Source: QWQI01 sp964608915 (GTDB lineage: Bacteria; Planctomycetota; Planctomycetia; Isosphaerales; Isosphaeraceae). Taken from it: a stretch of 64,000 bases of DNA. Location of the stretch: the NCBI GenBank assembly GCA_964608915.1, contig CAZSQA010000032.1, forward strand, positions 1 to 64,000. The letters run 5' to 3'. This document shows, in pieces, positions 16,273 to 26,500 of this stretch. The notes under the pieces are model-generated. The model saw nothing but the letters and a program-made list of their open reading frames with translations. It did no database searches and had not been told where the DNA came from. Positions within the stretch are counted from its first letter, which is position 1. Each line of letters opens with the position of its first letter. Position numbers and translations under genes: made by a program.

Positions 16273-17253
16273 TCATTCGTGAATCAGATCGCCGCCCGAG
16301 GTTCTCTCGACAGATCCGCCGTAGGGCTCAAGATGCACGAGCACGGCTCGGACGGCGGCGAATCTGGCTACGAGCCGGTCGCGAACCTCGTGCGAAATCC
16401 GGTGGCCCGCGGCGACAGTCATCTCCGGGTCGACCTGGACGTGAATGTCCACGAGATACTCGATCCCGGTCTTGCGAACCCACAGCTTTTCCACGGCCAT
16501 CACGCCCGGAACGGCTGCCGCGAAAGCCCGGATCTCGCGGACGAAATCTTCGTCCGCCTGCGGGTCGAGCAACTCGTGCATGCTATTGAGCAGAAGCCGC
16601 GTGCCCGAAACGAGAATGACGGCCGCGACGACCAGTGCCGCCAGCTCGTCGGCCCAGATCCAGCGCGGCCCGCCCGCGAAAATGACGCCCAGCCCGACCA
16701 GAACCGCCAGCGAACACAAAGCGTCGGTGCGGTGATCCCAAGCGTTGGCCAGAATCGCGGACGACCCCGTCCGCCGGCCGACTTGCCGGTTGAACCAGAA
16801 CAGGCCCTCTTTGACGACGACGTTGCCGCCCGCGATCCAGAGAGTCCAGATCGGCGGAATCACGTGCTCGTCGCCGAGCCGCGCGAGCGCCTCCCAGCTC
16901 ACGAAAAACCCCGATGCAATGATCAGGAGCGCGATGAATAGCCCCGCGACCGATTCGGCCCTGGTGTGGCCATAGGGATGTTCGTCATCCGGCGGAACCT
17001 GTGCGAACCAGAGCGCCGCGATCGTCACGACCGAGGCGACCGTATCACCAAGCGAATTGATCGAATCGGCGATCAGGGCGAACGACTGGCCGACGATCCC
17101 GCCGACGAGCTTCACGAGCCCCACGGCGAAATTCACGATCAGCCCTACCGCCGTGGCCATCATGGCCTCGCGATAATGGCCCTCCGGCGTGGCGGGCTCC
17201 GGCGGAGCGGCCTGAAGCCCGGCGGAATCGGGGCGGTTCGATGCGTCGTTCAT
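16273..17253 (-). CDS. Cation diffusion facilitator (CDF), probable Mn2+ exporter
   Basis: A 326-residue CDF-family proton/metal antiporter of the inner membrane. Six helices occupy about residues 30-230, then a cytoplasmic ferredoxin-like domain (VEKLWVRKTGIEYLVDIHV, a typical beta-alpha segment). The metal site can be read: helix II has N66-x3-D70 (ADSINSLGD) and helix V has D173-x3-D177 (WDHRTD). Zinc-type members have His at the first position of each pair. The N-D-D-D quartet matches the pattern described for Mn2+-exporting MntE, so manganese is the likeliest substrate (inference). Start 17253 (MNDASNRP) is the Met nearest the first helix. It precedes an HME-RND pump gene on the same strand. 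Confidence 0.92.
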   Translation of the reverse strand: MNDASNRPDSAGLQAAPPEPATPEGHYREAMMATAVGLIVNFAVGLVKLVGGIVGQSFALIADSINSLGDTVASVVTIAALWFAQVPPDDEHPYGHTRAESVAGLFIALLIIASGFFVSWEALARLGDEHVIPPIWTLWIAGGNVVVKEGLFWFNRQVGRRTGSSAILANAWDHRTDALCSLAVLVGLGVIFAGGPRWIWADELAALVVAAVILVSGTRLLLNSMHELLDPQADEDFVREIRAFAAAVPGVMAVEKLWVRKTGIEYLVDIHVQVDPEMTVAAGHRISHEVRDRLVARFAAVRAVLVHLEPYGGSVERTSGGDLIHE

Positions 17254-17445
17254 CGCTCGGTTTTCGAAGGGCGAGCCCACGCAACGGACCGGTTCGAACC
17301 GTTTTCGTCACTCGCATCGAGTCGCAGCATAAGCGTTTCCGATAGCGATCGCAATCGGCCCGGGCGGCAGGATGCGACGGGCGGCAGGATGGGTTTCCCC
17401 TCGAGAAACCGAGGGCCCTTCGTCGTAACGTCAGCCGGGTCATTT

Positions 17446-20400
17446 TCATGCGACCGCCTGAGCGGTTCGAGGCGGCCGGTTCGAACGCGGCAGACAGACG
17501 GCGTATATCGCTGGCAGAACGAACAGGCTGAACGCCGTAGCCGTGAGCACTCCGCCGATGACGACCGAAGCCAGCGGCCGCTGCACTTCGGCGCCGGGAG
17601 CGTCGTTGATGGCCATGGGAATGAAGCCGACACTGGCGACCAGAGCCGTCATGACGATCGTTCGCATCGTCACCAACGAGGTTTCCGTTATAGCCGAGCG
17701 TACGGATTCGACACCTTCCGCGAGCTTTTCCCGCAAGGCCGAAACGAAGACCATGCTCGACAGAACCGATACCCCGGAAAGCGTGATGAACCCGACCGCG
17801 GCGGGTATCGACAACGGCATTTCCCGCAAGACCAGGGCCATGATGCCCCCGATCGTGGCGAACGGCACGCTCAGAAACAGAATGAACGTATCGAGCACGT
17901 TCCGGTAACTCATGTAGAGCAGTACGAGAATCAGGGACATCGCGATCGGAACGACGACGACCAGCCGCTTCTGCGCTCGCCGCATGTTTTCGAACTGACC
18001 GCCCCACTCGATCCGGAACCTGTCTGCCGGCAATTCCAGATCCCGGCCGATTCGCTTCTGCGCTTCGGCCACGAAGCTCCCGACATCGCGGCCGCGGACG
18101 TTGCACTGCACGGTCACCCGCCGCTCGCCCCACTCTCGCGAGATCAGCTTCGGCCCCTTGATCATCTCGACCTTCGCGACCCGTTCCAGCGGAATCTGTT
18201 CGCCGCCGACACCCGGAATGAGAATCGATCCGATCGCGGCCGGGCTTTCGCGCCATCGCTCCGGCAGTCGAACCACGAGCGGAAACCGGAGTTGTCCCTC
18301 GACGATTTCGCCCAGCGATTTGCCCCCAACCGATTCCACGACGTCCAGAACCGATTGCGCCGCGATCCCGTATCGGGCGATCGCTTCCTGGTCGATCCGG
18401 ATTCGCAGGATCGGCTGACCCATCACCTGTTCGGCGGCGACATCCGCACTGCCTGGCACTTCCTTGAGAATCCGCTGCAATTCCGCGGCTTTCGACACCA
18501 GATCGTCGAGCTCCTTGCCGTACAGCTTGATCGCCACGTCGGCTCGCACGCCCGAGACCATCTCATTGAGCCGCTGCTCGATCGGCTGAGTGATCCAGAC
18601 GATCTGCCCCTGCATATCGTCCACCGCCGCCAGAATCCGCTCCGACAATTCGCTTTGACGTTTCGCTCGCTTCCACTGACTGCGCGGCTTGAGCGCCACG
18701 AACATGTCCGACGATTCCAGGCTGCCTACCTCGGTGGCCACTTCGGGCGTTCCGACACGCGTCCACACACGGGCGATCTCGTCCGGAAACTCCGCCAGCA
18801 GCGTTCGTTCCATCTGCGTGTTCAAGACCGCGGACCGCTCCAGACTCGTGCCCGGCGCTCGCACTATCCCGATGACGATATCGCCCTCCGATAACCGGGG
18901 CACGAACTCCGTGCCGAGCCGTGATCCCGCGGAAATCGCCCAGGCCAGACATGCTGCCGCCCCCACGATCGCGGCCCAGCGCAAACGCATCGCCAGGCGA
19001 AGCGCCGGTGCGTACACGAACGCCAGTGCCCGCACCAGCAACGAATCCTTCTCTTCGACCCGCTTCGGCAACACATAACTGGCCAGAACCGGCGTAAACG
19101 TCAGCGACACGATCAACGAGCCGATCAGGATGAAAATGACCGTCAGAGCCATCGGCCGGAACATTTTCCCTTCGACCCCTTCCAGGGAAAGGATCGGCAG
19201 ATAAACGATCATAATGATCAACTGCCCGAACACGGCCGGGTTGCGAACCTCGACGGCGGCGTCCCGGATGAGGCCCAGGCGTTCCTTCCCACGCGCCGCC
19301 GGATGGTGGCCCAGCTTGCGCATGATGCTCTCGATCACCACAACGGAGCTGTCCACCACAATACCGAAATCGATCGCCCCGAGACTTAGAAGGCTGCCCG
19401 CGATGCTCCAGTACCACATGCCGCAGAAGCCGACGAAAAGTGACAGCGGAATCGCCGCGGCCGCGATCAGCCCCGCCCTCAAATTGCCCAGCAGCAGAAA
19501 CAGAATGACGACGACGAAATACGCGCCTTCCGTCAGGTTCACCCGAACCGTGTCGATCACCTGGCCGACGAGATGCGTTCGGTCATAAACCTTCTCCGCC
19601 TTGACCCCTTCGGGCAGCGTTTCGCGGATCCCTTCGTACCGGTCCACAAGATTTCGCGTCACTTCGTAACTGTTTTCTCCCAGCATCATGTAGCCGATGC
19701 CGAGCACGGCCTCTCCCTGACCGTCGGCCGTCACCAGGCCGCGCCGAAGCTCCTCGCCGATCCGCACTTCGGCGACGTCCCGCACCCGGACGGGAACGCC
19801 GTCGACAGCCTTGATCACAATGTTGCCGATCTGCCTCTCGTCGATCGTCCGGCCCACACCATGCACAAGAAGCGCATCACCCTGCCGTACCAGATTCCCG
19901 CCCCCGACGTTCGCATTGTTCGCCGGCACGGCACGCATCACTTCGTCGAACGTCAGCCCGTACCGAATCAGCCGGTCCGGGTCCAGGCGAATCTGATACT
20001 GCTGCTTGAACCCGCCCCAGACGTTCAGTTCCGCGATCCCTGAGACTGACCTCAGCCCCGGCTTGATCGTCCAGTCCTGCAACGTCCTGACCTCCGTCAG
20101 GCTCATCGATTCAGGTTTGAGCACGTACTGGAACACCTCGCCCAGCCCGGTCGAAACCGGGCCCATCTCGGGCCTTGGTACCCCTGGGGGCAACTCCACT
20201 CCCCCCAGTCGTTCATTGACGACCTGACGGGCGAAGTAAATGTCCGTGCCGTCGCGAAAAGTCAGAACGACCTGCGAAATTCCGAACAGCGACATCGACC
20301 GCATCGATTCCAGACCCTTCATCCCGCCCAGGGCCAGCTCGATCGGAAACGTCACGGACCGTTCGACTTCCTCAGGCACCAGAGCCGGCGCCAGCGTATT

Positions 20401-20547
20401 GACCTGAACCTGAACCGGAGTCGTGTCCGGAAACGCGTCGATGTTCAGCGACGACATCGCCAGACCACCCAAAAGGCACAAAGCGAGTGCCCCGGAGATC
20501 ACCGCCAGGCGATTACGCAACGACCACGAAATCAGATTCGCGAGCAT
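17446..20547 (-). CDS. HME-RND heavy-metal efflux pump (CzcA/CusA family)
   Basis: A 1033-residue inner-membrane RND transporter. It has the duplicated RND topology, with LSVPFATIGGIMALVL and GFITLSGVSVLSSMVF in the second half. In helix IV the heavy-metal signature is DFGIVVDSSVVVIES, giving D393, D399 and E406, the acidic proton-relay triad of CzcA. Thus it is a divalent-type HME pump rather than a Cu/Ag type, where these residues differ. It works with the adaptor encoded 115 bases upstream; no outer-membrane channel (CzcC/TolC) gene is present here. ATG 20547 is taken; an in-frame TTG at 20553 has a better-spaced AAGGG and is a real alternative. Confidence 0.95.
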   Translation of the reverse strand: MLANLISWSLRNRLAVISGALALCLLGGLAMSSLNIDAFPDTTPVQVQVNTLAPALVPEEVERSVTFPIELALGGMKGLESMRSMSLFGISQVVLTFRDGTDIYFARQVVNERLGGVELPPGVPRPEMGPVSTGLGEVFQYVLKPESMSLTEVRTLQDWTIKPGLRSVSGIAELNVWGGFKQQYQIRLDPDRLIRYGLTFDEVMRAVPANNANVGGGNLVRQGDALLVHGVGRTIDERQIGNIVIKAVDGVPVRVRDVAEVRIGEELRRGLVTADGQGEAVLGIGYMMLGENSYEVTRNLVDRYEGIRETLPEGVKAEKVYDRTHLVGQVIDTVRVNLTEGAYFVVVILFLLLGNLRAGLIAAAAIPLSLFVGFCGMWYWSIAGSLLSLGAIDFGIVVDSSVVVIESIMRKLGHHPAARGKERLGLIRDAAVEVRNPAVFGQLIIMIVYLPILSLEGVEGKMFRPMALTVIFILIGSLIVSLTFTPVLASYVLPKRVEEKDSLLVRALAFVYAPALRLAMRLRWAAIVGAAACLAWAISAGSRLGTEFVPRLSEGDIVIGIVRAPGTSLERSAVLNTQMERTLLAEFPDEIARVWTRVGTPEVATEVGSLESSDMFVALKPRSQWKRAKRQSELSERILAAVDDMQGQIVWITQPIEQRLNEMVSGVRADVAIKLYGKELDDLVSKAAELQRILKEVPGSADVAAEQVMGQPILRIRIDQEAIARYGIAAQSVLDVVESVGGKSLGEIVEGQLRFPLVVRLPERWRESPAAIGSILIPGVGGEQIPLERVAKVEMIKGPKLISREWGERRVTVQCNVRGRDVGSFVAEAQKRIGRDLELPADRFRIEWGGQFENMRRAQKRLVVVVPIAMSLILVLLYMSYRNVLDTFILFLSVPFATIGGIMALVLREMPLSIPAAVGFITLSGVSVLSSMVFVSALREKLAEGVESVRSAITETSLVTMRTIVMTALVASVGFIPMAINDAPGAEVQRPLASVVIGGVLTATAFSLFVLPAIYAVCLPRSNRPPRTAQAVA

Positions 20548-20661
20548 GGCCAAAGTTGCCCTTCAGGCGTGGACGGAACCGACCCGTAAAGCGTCACTCA
20601 CCGGCAACGCACACCGCCCGTTCATCGACCAGGCGGTACGACGCGAGGAAAATGACACGGT

Positions 20662-22098
20662 TCAGGGACCGCCTGTCTCGATTTTTCGCAACGTCATTTG
20701 AGACTTGAGGATATGACTGCCTTGCCCGGCGACCTGGCTGGTTCGGGGCAAGTCCGTAAGGATTTCGATTCCGGCGTGATCTTCCAGGCCCGTCCGGACT
20801 TCGACCTCCTGAAAACTACGGTCGTCCGCCTGCACGAATACGTACCGTTTGGCGCCGTCGTTATGCACAGCCGCCAGCGGGGCGACCAGGGCCGACGTTT
20901 TGCCGCCGACCTCGATCGAGGCGACACCGAACGTCCTGGCGCGCAAGACTTTGTCCGAAGCGTCCGAACCATCGCCCGCCTGCGGCCGAAGCGAAATCTC
21001 GCCCCGCACTTCCAGCGTGCGTTTGACCTGGTCCACCTCGCTGGCGATCCACGTCAGTCCGGATTCGACCGGCTCTTTCAGGCCATCGCCCTGAAACCGG
21101 AACTTTTGCCCGATCTTGAGCTTATGAGCGTCTTCCTTCCGCACGTTGAGGACGATCCACATTCGGCTCACGTCCGCGATTTCGAAAAGCGGCCGGGCCG
21201 GTTCGACGACTTCGCCCAGTCCGACGTCCCGGCCGATCACCACTCCGTCGAAGGGTGCCGTCAAGGGGATCAGGTTCGAAGTGGATTGCGCCGTGCGAAT
21301 CTCTTCGACGATCTTCTCCGGCAAACCCAGAAAACGGATGCGGGCCACACGGTCGACGTCGCTCAAAGTCGCGAATTCGTCGATACTTACCTTCAGGCCA
21401 AGATTCAGAAGAACCTGTTCGGCATTCAGCAGTTCGATTCGCGATTCCTGCGCCGTCAGCCTGGCTTCGCGCAGCTGTCGCTGGGCGATCAGATTCGAAA
21501 CCGAGTCGAGTATCCGAACCGTCTCTTCCCGGGATTGATTCACGGCCAGGGCCGTCAAAAAGCGGGATTTCGCCTCACCCACCTGAACCGACTCGATCAG
21601 GGCGAGCACATCCCCCTTTTTCACGGCGTCGCCGAGCCGCCGTTCCACACGCCAGACCTTTCCCGAAACGAGCCCGGAAACACGTGCCAGATGATGCTGG
21701 TCGAAATCGATCATGCCGTTGGCACGTACGATTTCGCCGATCGGCCTCATTTCGAGCGGCACGGTTTCGATCCCGAACGTCCGGACCGCCTCCGGTGATT
21801 CGAATGTCACGACGTTCGTCGCACCGCCACCCGGCGTTTCAGGCGATTCCCCTTGCGCTGCGCCGCCGGAATGGGAGTGCGCGGCTTCCGCAGGCCGGCC
21901 CGATGCGATTGCCTGCGTTTTCGTGACCTCGGAGGGCCCGTGTTCCTCGTCATGCGGCCAGAGACCGAACGTCCAGTGCGTCGAGTGCCCCGCGACACCG
22001 ATCGAAATCAGACCGGCCAGAGTCATCAGGGAAAGCAGGGACGATATCGCTCGACGTTTCCAGGAAGTCGGCACACCGGCCGAATCGCTCGCCGTCAT
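20662..22098 (-). CDS. RND efflux periplasmic adaptor (HlyD/CzcB family)
   Basis: A 478-residue membrane-fusion protein. An N-terminal signal/anchor helix (AISSLLSLMTLAGLISIGVAG) is followed by a His-rich metal-binding-like region (HSTHWTFGLWPHDEEH, AHSHSGG; residues about 38-80). Then come the adaptor modules: SGLVSGKVWRVERRLGDAVKKG (lipoyl half), an alpha-helical hairpin (REARLTAQESRIELLNAEQ), a beta-barrel (FDGVVIGRDVGLGEVVEPA) and the membrane-proximal domain with APLAAVHNDGAKRYVFV. AGGAG lies 8 bases before the ATG. It is first in the pair with the pump gene. The His-rich region suggests zinc, nickel or cobalt, in line with the pump's D-D-E signature. Confidence 0.92.
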   Translation of the reverse strand: MTASDSAGVPTSWKRRAISSLLSLMTLAGLISIGVAGHSTHWTFGLWPHDEEHGPSEVTKTQAIASGRPAEAAHSHSGGAAQGESPETPGGGATNVVTFESPEAVRTFGIETVPLEMRPIGEIVRANGMIDFDQHHLARVSGLVSGKVWRVERRLGDAVKKGDVLALIESVQVGEAKSRFLTALAVNQSREETVRILDSVSNLIAQRQLREARLTAQESRIELLNAEQVLLNLGLKVSIDEFATLSDVDRVARIRFLGLPEKIVEEIRTAQSTSNLIPLTAPFDGVVIGRDVGLGEVVEPARPLFEIADVSRMWIVLNVRKEDAHKLKIGQKFRFQGDGLKEPVESGLTWIASEVDQVKRTLEVRGEISLRPQAGDGSDASDKVLRARTFGVASIEVGGKTSALVAPLAAVHNDGAKRYVFVQADDRSFQEVEVRTGLEDHAGIEILTDLPRTSQVAGQGSHILKSQMTLRKIETGGP

Positions 22099-22536
22099 CG
22101 AAATGCTCCTGTGATTCGCGGGGGTGAACGCCCCGGTTGGTCCAATGTACGCACGAAAAAAGAAAAGGTTCGATCATTCCCGAATTATTTTTTCGGAACG
22201 GCCGGACTCGTCAAAATCGGACCGAATCGGCCAGATTACCGGACGGAACAGGCATCCGAGCACGACGCATCACAACCTTTTCGAATCGTGAACGGCGTAA
22301 TCGAGGATTTCGTTCGACGGCCCCTTCGACTCACGAACCCGGCATGCTCCGGAGCTCTCGCATCCGCCGCCCGGCGTCGCGACGGTTCGCGATTCACGGG
22401 GATGTGTCATCCAGGGGCAAATTCGAGTAATCTGGTCGGTCCTGACGAACCGTTCGTCTTGCGCGACCGACGGTGGCCGAATCCCGAACGGCACGTTCCA
22501 TCCCCTCGAAAATCCAGCTCCGGAGTCATGCGACCG
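22099..22536. other. Intergenic region between divergent genes
   Basis: About 440 bases separate the adaptor gene (minus) and the aldolase gene (plus). It should contain both promoters. ORFs through it lack motifs and ribosome sites. I see no RNA gene or strong hairpin. Confidence 0.5.
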
Positions 22537-23334
22537 ATGTCCGCCCGAGTCAATCTGAGAGAACTGGTCCGCAACCCGGACCGCATCCTGTCCAGTATCC
22601 TCATCGGCCAGCTTTGCGACCCGAAGATCGTCGAAATCTGCGGCATGTCGGGCCATTTCGACGTCGTCTGGTTCGACCAGGAACACTGCGGGCTGACCGT
22701 CACGCAGATCGAGCATGCCGCCCGCGCCGCCCGCGCCGTCGGAATTCCTTCGTTCGTCCGGCTCTACGCCCAGAACCACACGGACGTCATGCGTCCTCTC
22801 GAAGCCGGCACCGACGGGATCATGGCCGCTATGGTCAAATCGGCCGAAGAAACCCGCAAGATCGTCGAATGGGCCCGGTTCTATCCGCAGGGCATGCGGG
22901 GCATCAACGGCAGCGGCGTGGACGGCAAATTCGGCGGATACGCCAGCCGCGACGAATACTACGAGGAGGCCAACCGTCGGGCATTCGTGGCGATCCAGAT
23001 CGAAACGGCCGAGGCGCTCGCGAAAGTTACGGACATCGCCAAAGTGCCGGGAGTCGACATGCTGTTCGTCGGGCCCGCCGACTTGAGCCAGGCCCTGGGC
23101 ATTCCGGGCCAGTTCGAAAACCCGAAACTGTGGGACGCCATCGAACGCGTGGCCGCGGCATGCGAGACCGCCGGCGTTCCGTGGTCGGCACTGGCCGTGG
23201 GTAAACCGATGGGCGAACGGTTTCTGGAACTCGGTTGCCGGTTCCTGACGCATTCCGTCGATGTCTGGCTGATGCGTTCCGGGCTCGACGAACTGGCCCG
23301 CACCTGGAACCCGGTCCTCGGCCGGAATCGATAA
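22537..23334 (+). CDS. HpcH/HpaI-type aldolase
   Basis: A 265-residue class II (metal-dependent) aldolase of the HpcH/HpaI family, which cleaves or forms 2-keto-3-deoxy-type acids with pyruvate as one product. The TIM-barrel landmarks are present: VVWFDQEHCGLT (catalytic His50), FVRLYAQN (Arg75), IQIETAEAL (metal-ligand Glu156) and LFVGPADLSQALG (metal-ligand Asp182). The substrate cannot be told from sequence; neighbours give no pathway. ATGs at 22528 and 22537 are possible; GGAG at 22522-22525 lies 2 and 11 bases before them respectively, so the exact start is uncertain. Confidence 0.92.
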   Translation: MSARVNLRELVRNPDRILSSILIGQLCDPKIVEICGMSGHFDVVWFDQEHCGLTVTQIEHAARAARAVGIPSFVRLYAQNHTDVMRPLEAGTDGIMAAMVKSAEETRKIVEWARFYPQGMRGINGSGVDGKFGGYASRDEYYEEANRRAFVAIQIETAEALAKVTDIAKVPGVDMLFVGPADLSQALGIPGQFENPKLWDAIERVAAACETAGVPWSALAVGKPMGERFLELGCRFLTHSVDVWLMRSGLDELARTWNPVLGRNR

Positions 23335-23595
23335 AGAACCGAAATCCACCAGCGGTCATGCATGCGTGCAGGCCGCTGGTCGGAAGACGGTTACGGCGAT
23401 ATCCCGGACACGAAATCTCTTGGAGAATCCTGCGATTCGGACTGATATGGCTTGACACGCGCCGGACAAGCTGTTTAGGTAATAACGGCTTTTTGCATCT
23501 TGACTTCGGCTGCTGACCAGGCCGTGACGTTCAAGAGGCGGCGCGTATCGCTTGCCGACAGGTCGAATCTCGACGGAATTGACGGGCAGCTCTCG

Positions 23596-26500
23596 ATGGA
23601 TACCCTTTTTCCGGTGGATCTCGGACGAATCGCTCAAGACCTGCAGATCCGCAAGGTCCAGGTGGAGAGCGTCGTTGAGTTGTTGGACGAGGGCAATACC
23701 GTTCCGTTCGTCACGCGATACCGCAAAGAACGAACCGGCGGCCTCAACGAAGTCCAGATTCGCGAAATCCGGGCCCGTGTCCAGAAAATTCGCGACCTTA
23801 ACGAACGCAAGCAGACGATCCTGAAAGCCATCGAGGCCCAGGGGAAGCTGACGGACGATCTGCGCGAGCTGATCCGGGCGACCGAAAACCCGAAAAAGCT
23901 TGAGGATCTTTACCTTCCCTACAAGCCGAAAAAACGCACGAAAGCCGGCGAGGCGCGGGAGAAGGGCTTCGAGCCGCTGGCTCTGAAAGTCTGGAACCGC
24001 GACGAGTCGCTCAGCGACATCACCGAAGCCGCGAAGGAATACATCAACCCTGAAAAGGGTGTGGAATCCGTCGAACACGTTCTCGAGGGCGTCAAGCACA
24101 TTCTGGCCGAGGCCATCAGTGAGCTGGCCCTCATCCGCGACGCCGCACGGAAGGTCGTGTGGCGCAGCGGCAAGATCGCGACCGTCAAGAACGAAAACGT
24201 CGACGAGGCGAAGGGCACCGAATACCGCGATTACTTCGCTTATTCCGAGCCGCTGCAGAATGTGCCGCCGCACCGCGTGCTCGCCTTCAACAGGGGCGAG
24301 AAAGAGGGCGTCCTCAAGATCCGGCTCGAAGTGCCCACCGAAGAATTCCAGCGTGCGGTGCTCGATAACCTGCCCCTGGACGGACACCCGCAATCCGGAA
24401 CGTTCCGCGATGCCGCTCTCGACGCTCTCGAACGCCTGCTGCGGCCGAGTCTCGAGCGCGAAGTGCGCCGCGACCTTTCGGAATCGGCCGAAAGACACGC
24501 CGTGGAAGTTTTCGCACGCAACCTTCGCAGCCTTCTGCTTCAGCCCCCGGTCGCTCCCCAGGTCATCCTGGCGATCGATCCCGGCTTCCGCACCGGCTGC
24601 AAGGTCGCTGTACTCGACGAGCACGGCAACCTTCTGGAACACACGGTCATCTATCCGCACCCGCCGCAAAACCGGCGGCATGAAGCCAAGATGACGCTCA
24701 AGGATCTCGTCGGCAAACACAAGGTCCGTGCCGTCGCCATCGGCAACGGAACCGCGTGCCGCGAAACCGAGGAACTCGTGGCGGAAATGATCTCCGAAGG
24801 CACGAAGTTCCACGAAGACGGCATCACGATCGAGAATTACGTTCCACCTGTCGTCGAAACGCCTGTCGTCGAAACGCCCGTCTCCGAAACCGAAGTGACG
24901 GATGCATCCGCCACGGAATCCGCGGAGCCCGCCGAAATCGCGGTTCACGAAACGTCCGTCGACGCATCGGGACCGGATGCGGCAGCACACGTCGAAGTCA
25001 CGGAACCGGAAACTCCCGCGGAATCCGGCGATCTGACCGATGCGTCGATTCCGCCGATTTCCGGTGGCGGGCCGGAAGAAGACGAAACCCCGCTGCCCGA
25101 TCCGTCGACCCAGCTCCCGGAACCCGAGACCGCTCACGAAGCCCAGCTTCCGGCCCCGGCCGATTCCGAGGAGACGCTCGTCGCAGCCCTGTCGTCCGAA
25201 TCGTCCTGGGCCCCGCTGGATGCTCCCGCCCCTGAAGAATCCGCTGCCAGCGCGAATCCGGATTCCCCCGACGGCACGGATTCTGCCGATTCGACCTTGG
25301 TCGTATCGACTTCGGACACCCCGCCTGTGGCTGCGGCCTTCTCAAGTTTGACGAGCCTGCCGAAGGGTCTCGAACCCAGGGAAGAGAAACCGAAAGCCGA
25401 GAAAAAGCCGCCGAAGGACAAATCACGCGGCGATCGGCGCGATCGTGGCCCGAAGGGTCCCAAACCGCAACCGCCTCAGCCGCCGCCCCCCCCGGCCCCG
25501 CACGCGGCGGATCCGATCCTCGCCGATTTGAGCTACGTGATCGTCAATGAGTCAGGCGCCAGCGTCTATTCGACCAGCAATATCGGTCGAGAAGAGTTTC
25601 CCGATTACGATGCCACCCTGCGAGGCGTAATCTCGATCGGCCGGCGTCTGCTCGACCCGCTCTCCGAGCTGGTGAAGATCGATCCGCAGAACATCGGAGT
25701 CGGCCTTTACCAGCACGATGTCCATGCGAAGACGCTCAAGGAGACGCTCGAATCGATCGTCGAAAGCTGCGTGAACTTCGTCGCCGTGGACATGAACACG
25801 GCCAGTGTCCCGCTGCTCCGGCACGTCGCGGGCCTCAATCAGTTGACGGCACGCCGAATCGTCGAGCGGCGTCAGGAAAAAGGGCCGTTCACGAGCCGTG
25901 ACCAGATTCAGGAAATCGAAGGTGTCGGCCCGGCGACTTTCACTCAGGCCGCGGGCTTCCTGCGGATTCATGAACCGGCCAACCTGCTCGACAACACCTG
26001 GGTCCACCCGGAAAGTTACGAAACGGCCACCCGGCTGCTCGAAACGCTCGGGTTCGCCCTGGATGCCCTGAAGGACAAGGAAAAGCTCGCCGAACTGCGT
26101 GCAAAACTCAGTGCCCTGAACCTGGAAACCACGGCGGCAGAGTTGGGTGTCGGCGTTCCCACGCTCGACGATATCTGTGCCGCTCTGGCCCGGCCCGGCC
26201 GTGACCCGCGGGAAGATCTGCCCAAGCCGATCTTCAAACGGGGGATTCTGAAGCTGGAAGATCTCCAGTCCGGCATGGAACTGAAGGGGACCGTGCTGAA
26301 CGTGGTCGATTTCGGCGCTTTCGTCGATATCGGCCTGAAGGACTCGGGTCTGGTTCACATCAGCCAGTTGGCCAATCGCTACATCAAGAGCCCGCACGAC
26401 GTGGTCTCCGTCGGCGATGTCGTGACGGTCTGGGTGCTGGGCGTCGATAACGACCGTAAACGCGTTTCGCTGACCATGGTCGCCCCCGGCACCGAACGTG

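Noticed and set aside
15092..16282. 396-residue plus-strand ORF
   Set aside because: Antisense to the NlpC/P60-like gene, which has a Tat signal and catalytic Cys/His.
16966..18894. 642-residue plus-strand ORF
   Set aside because: Lies wholly antisense to the CDF and RND pump genes; composition is Arg/His/Asp-rich as expected for a shadow frame, with no domain.
23356..25137. 593-residue minus-strand ORF
   Set aside because: Antisense to the Tex gene, whose motifs are unmistakable; the ORF is Phe/Arg/Gly-rich shadow sequence.
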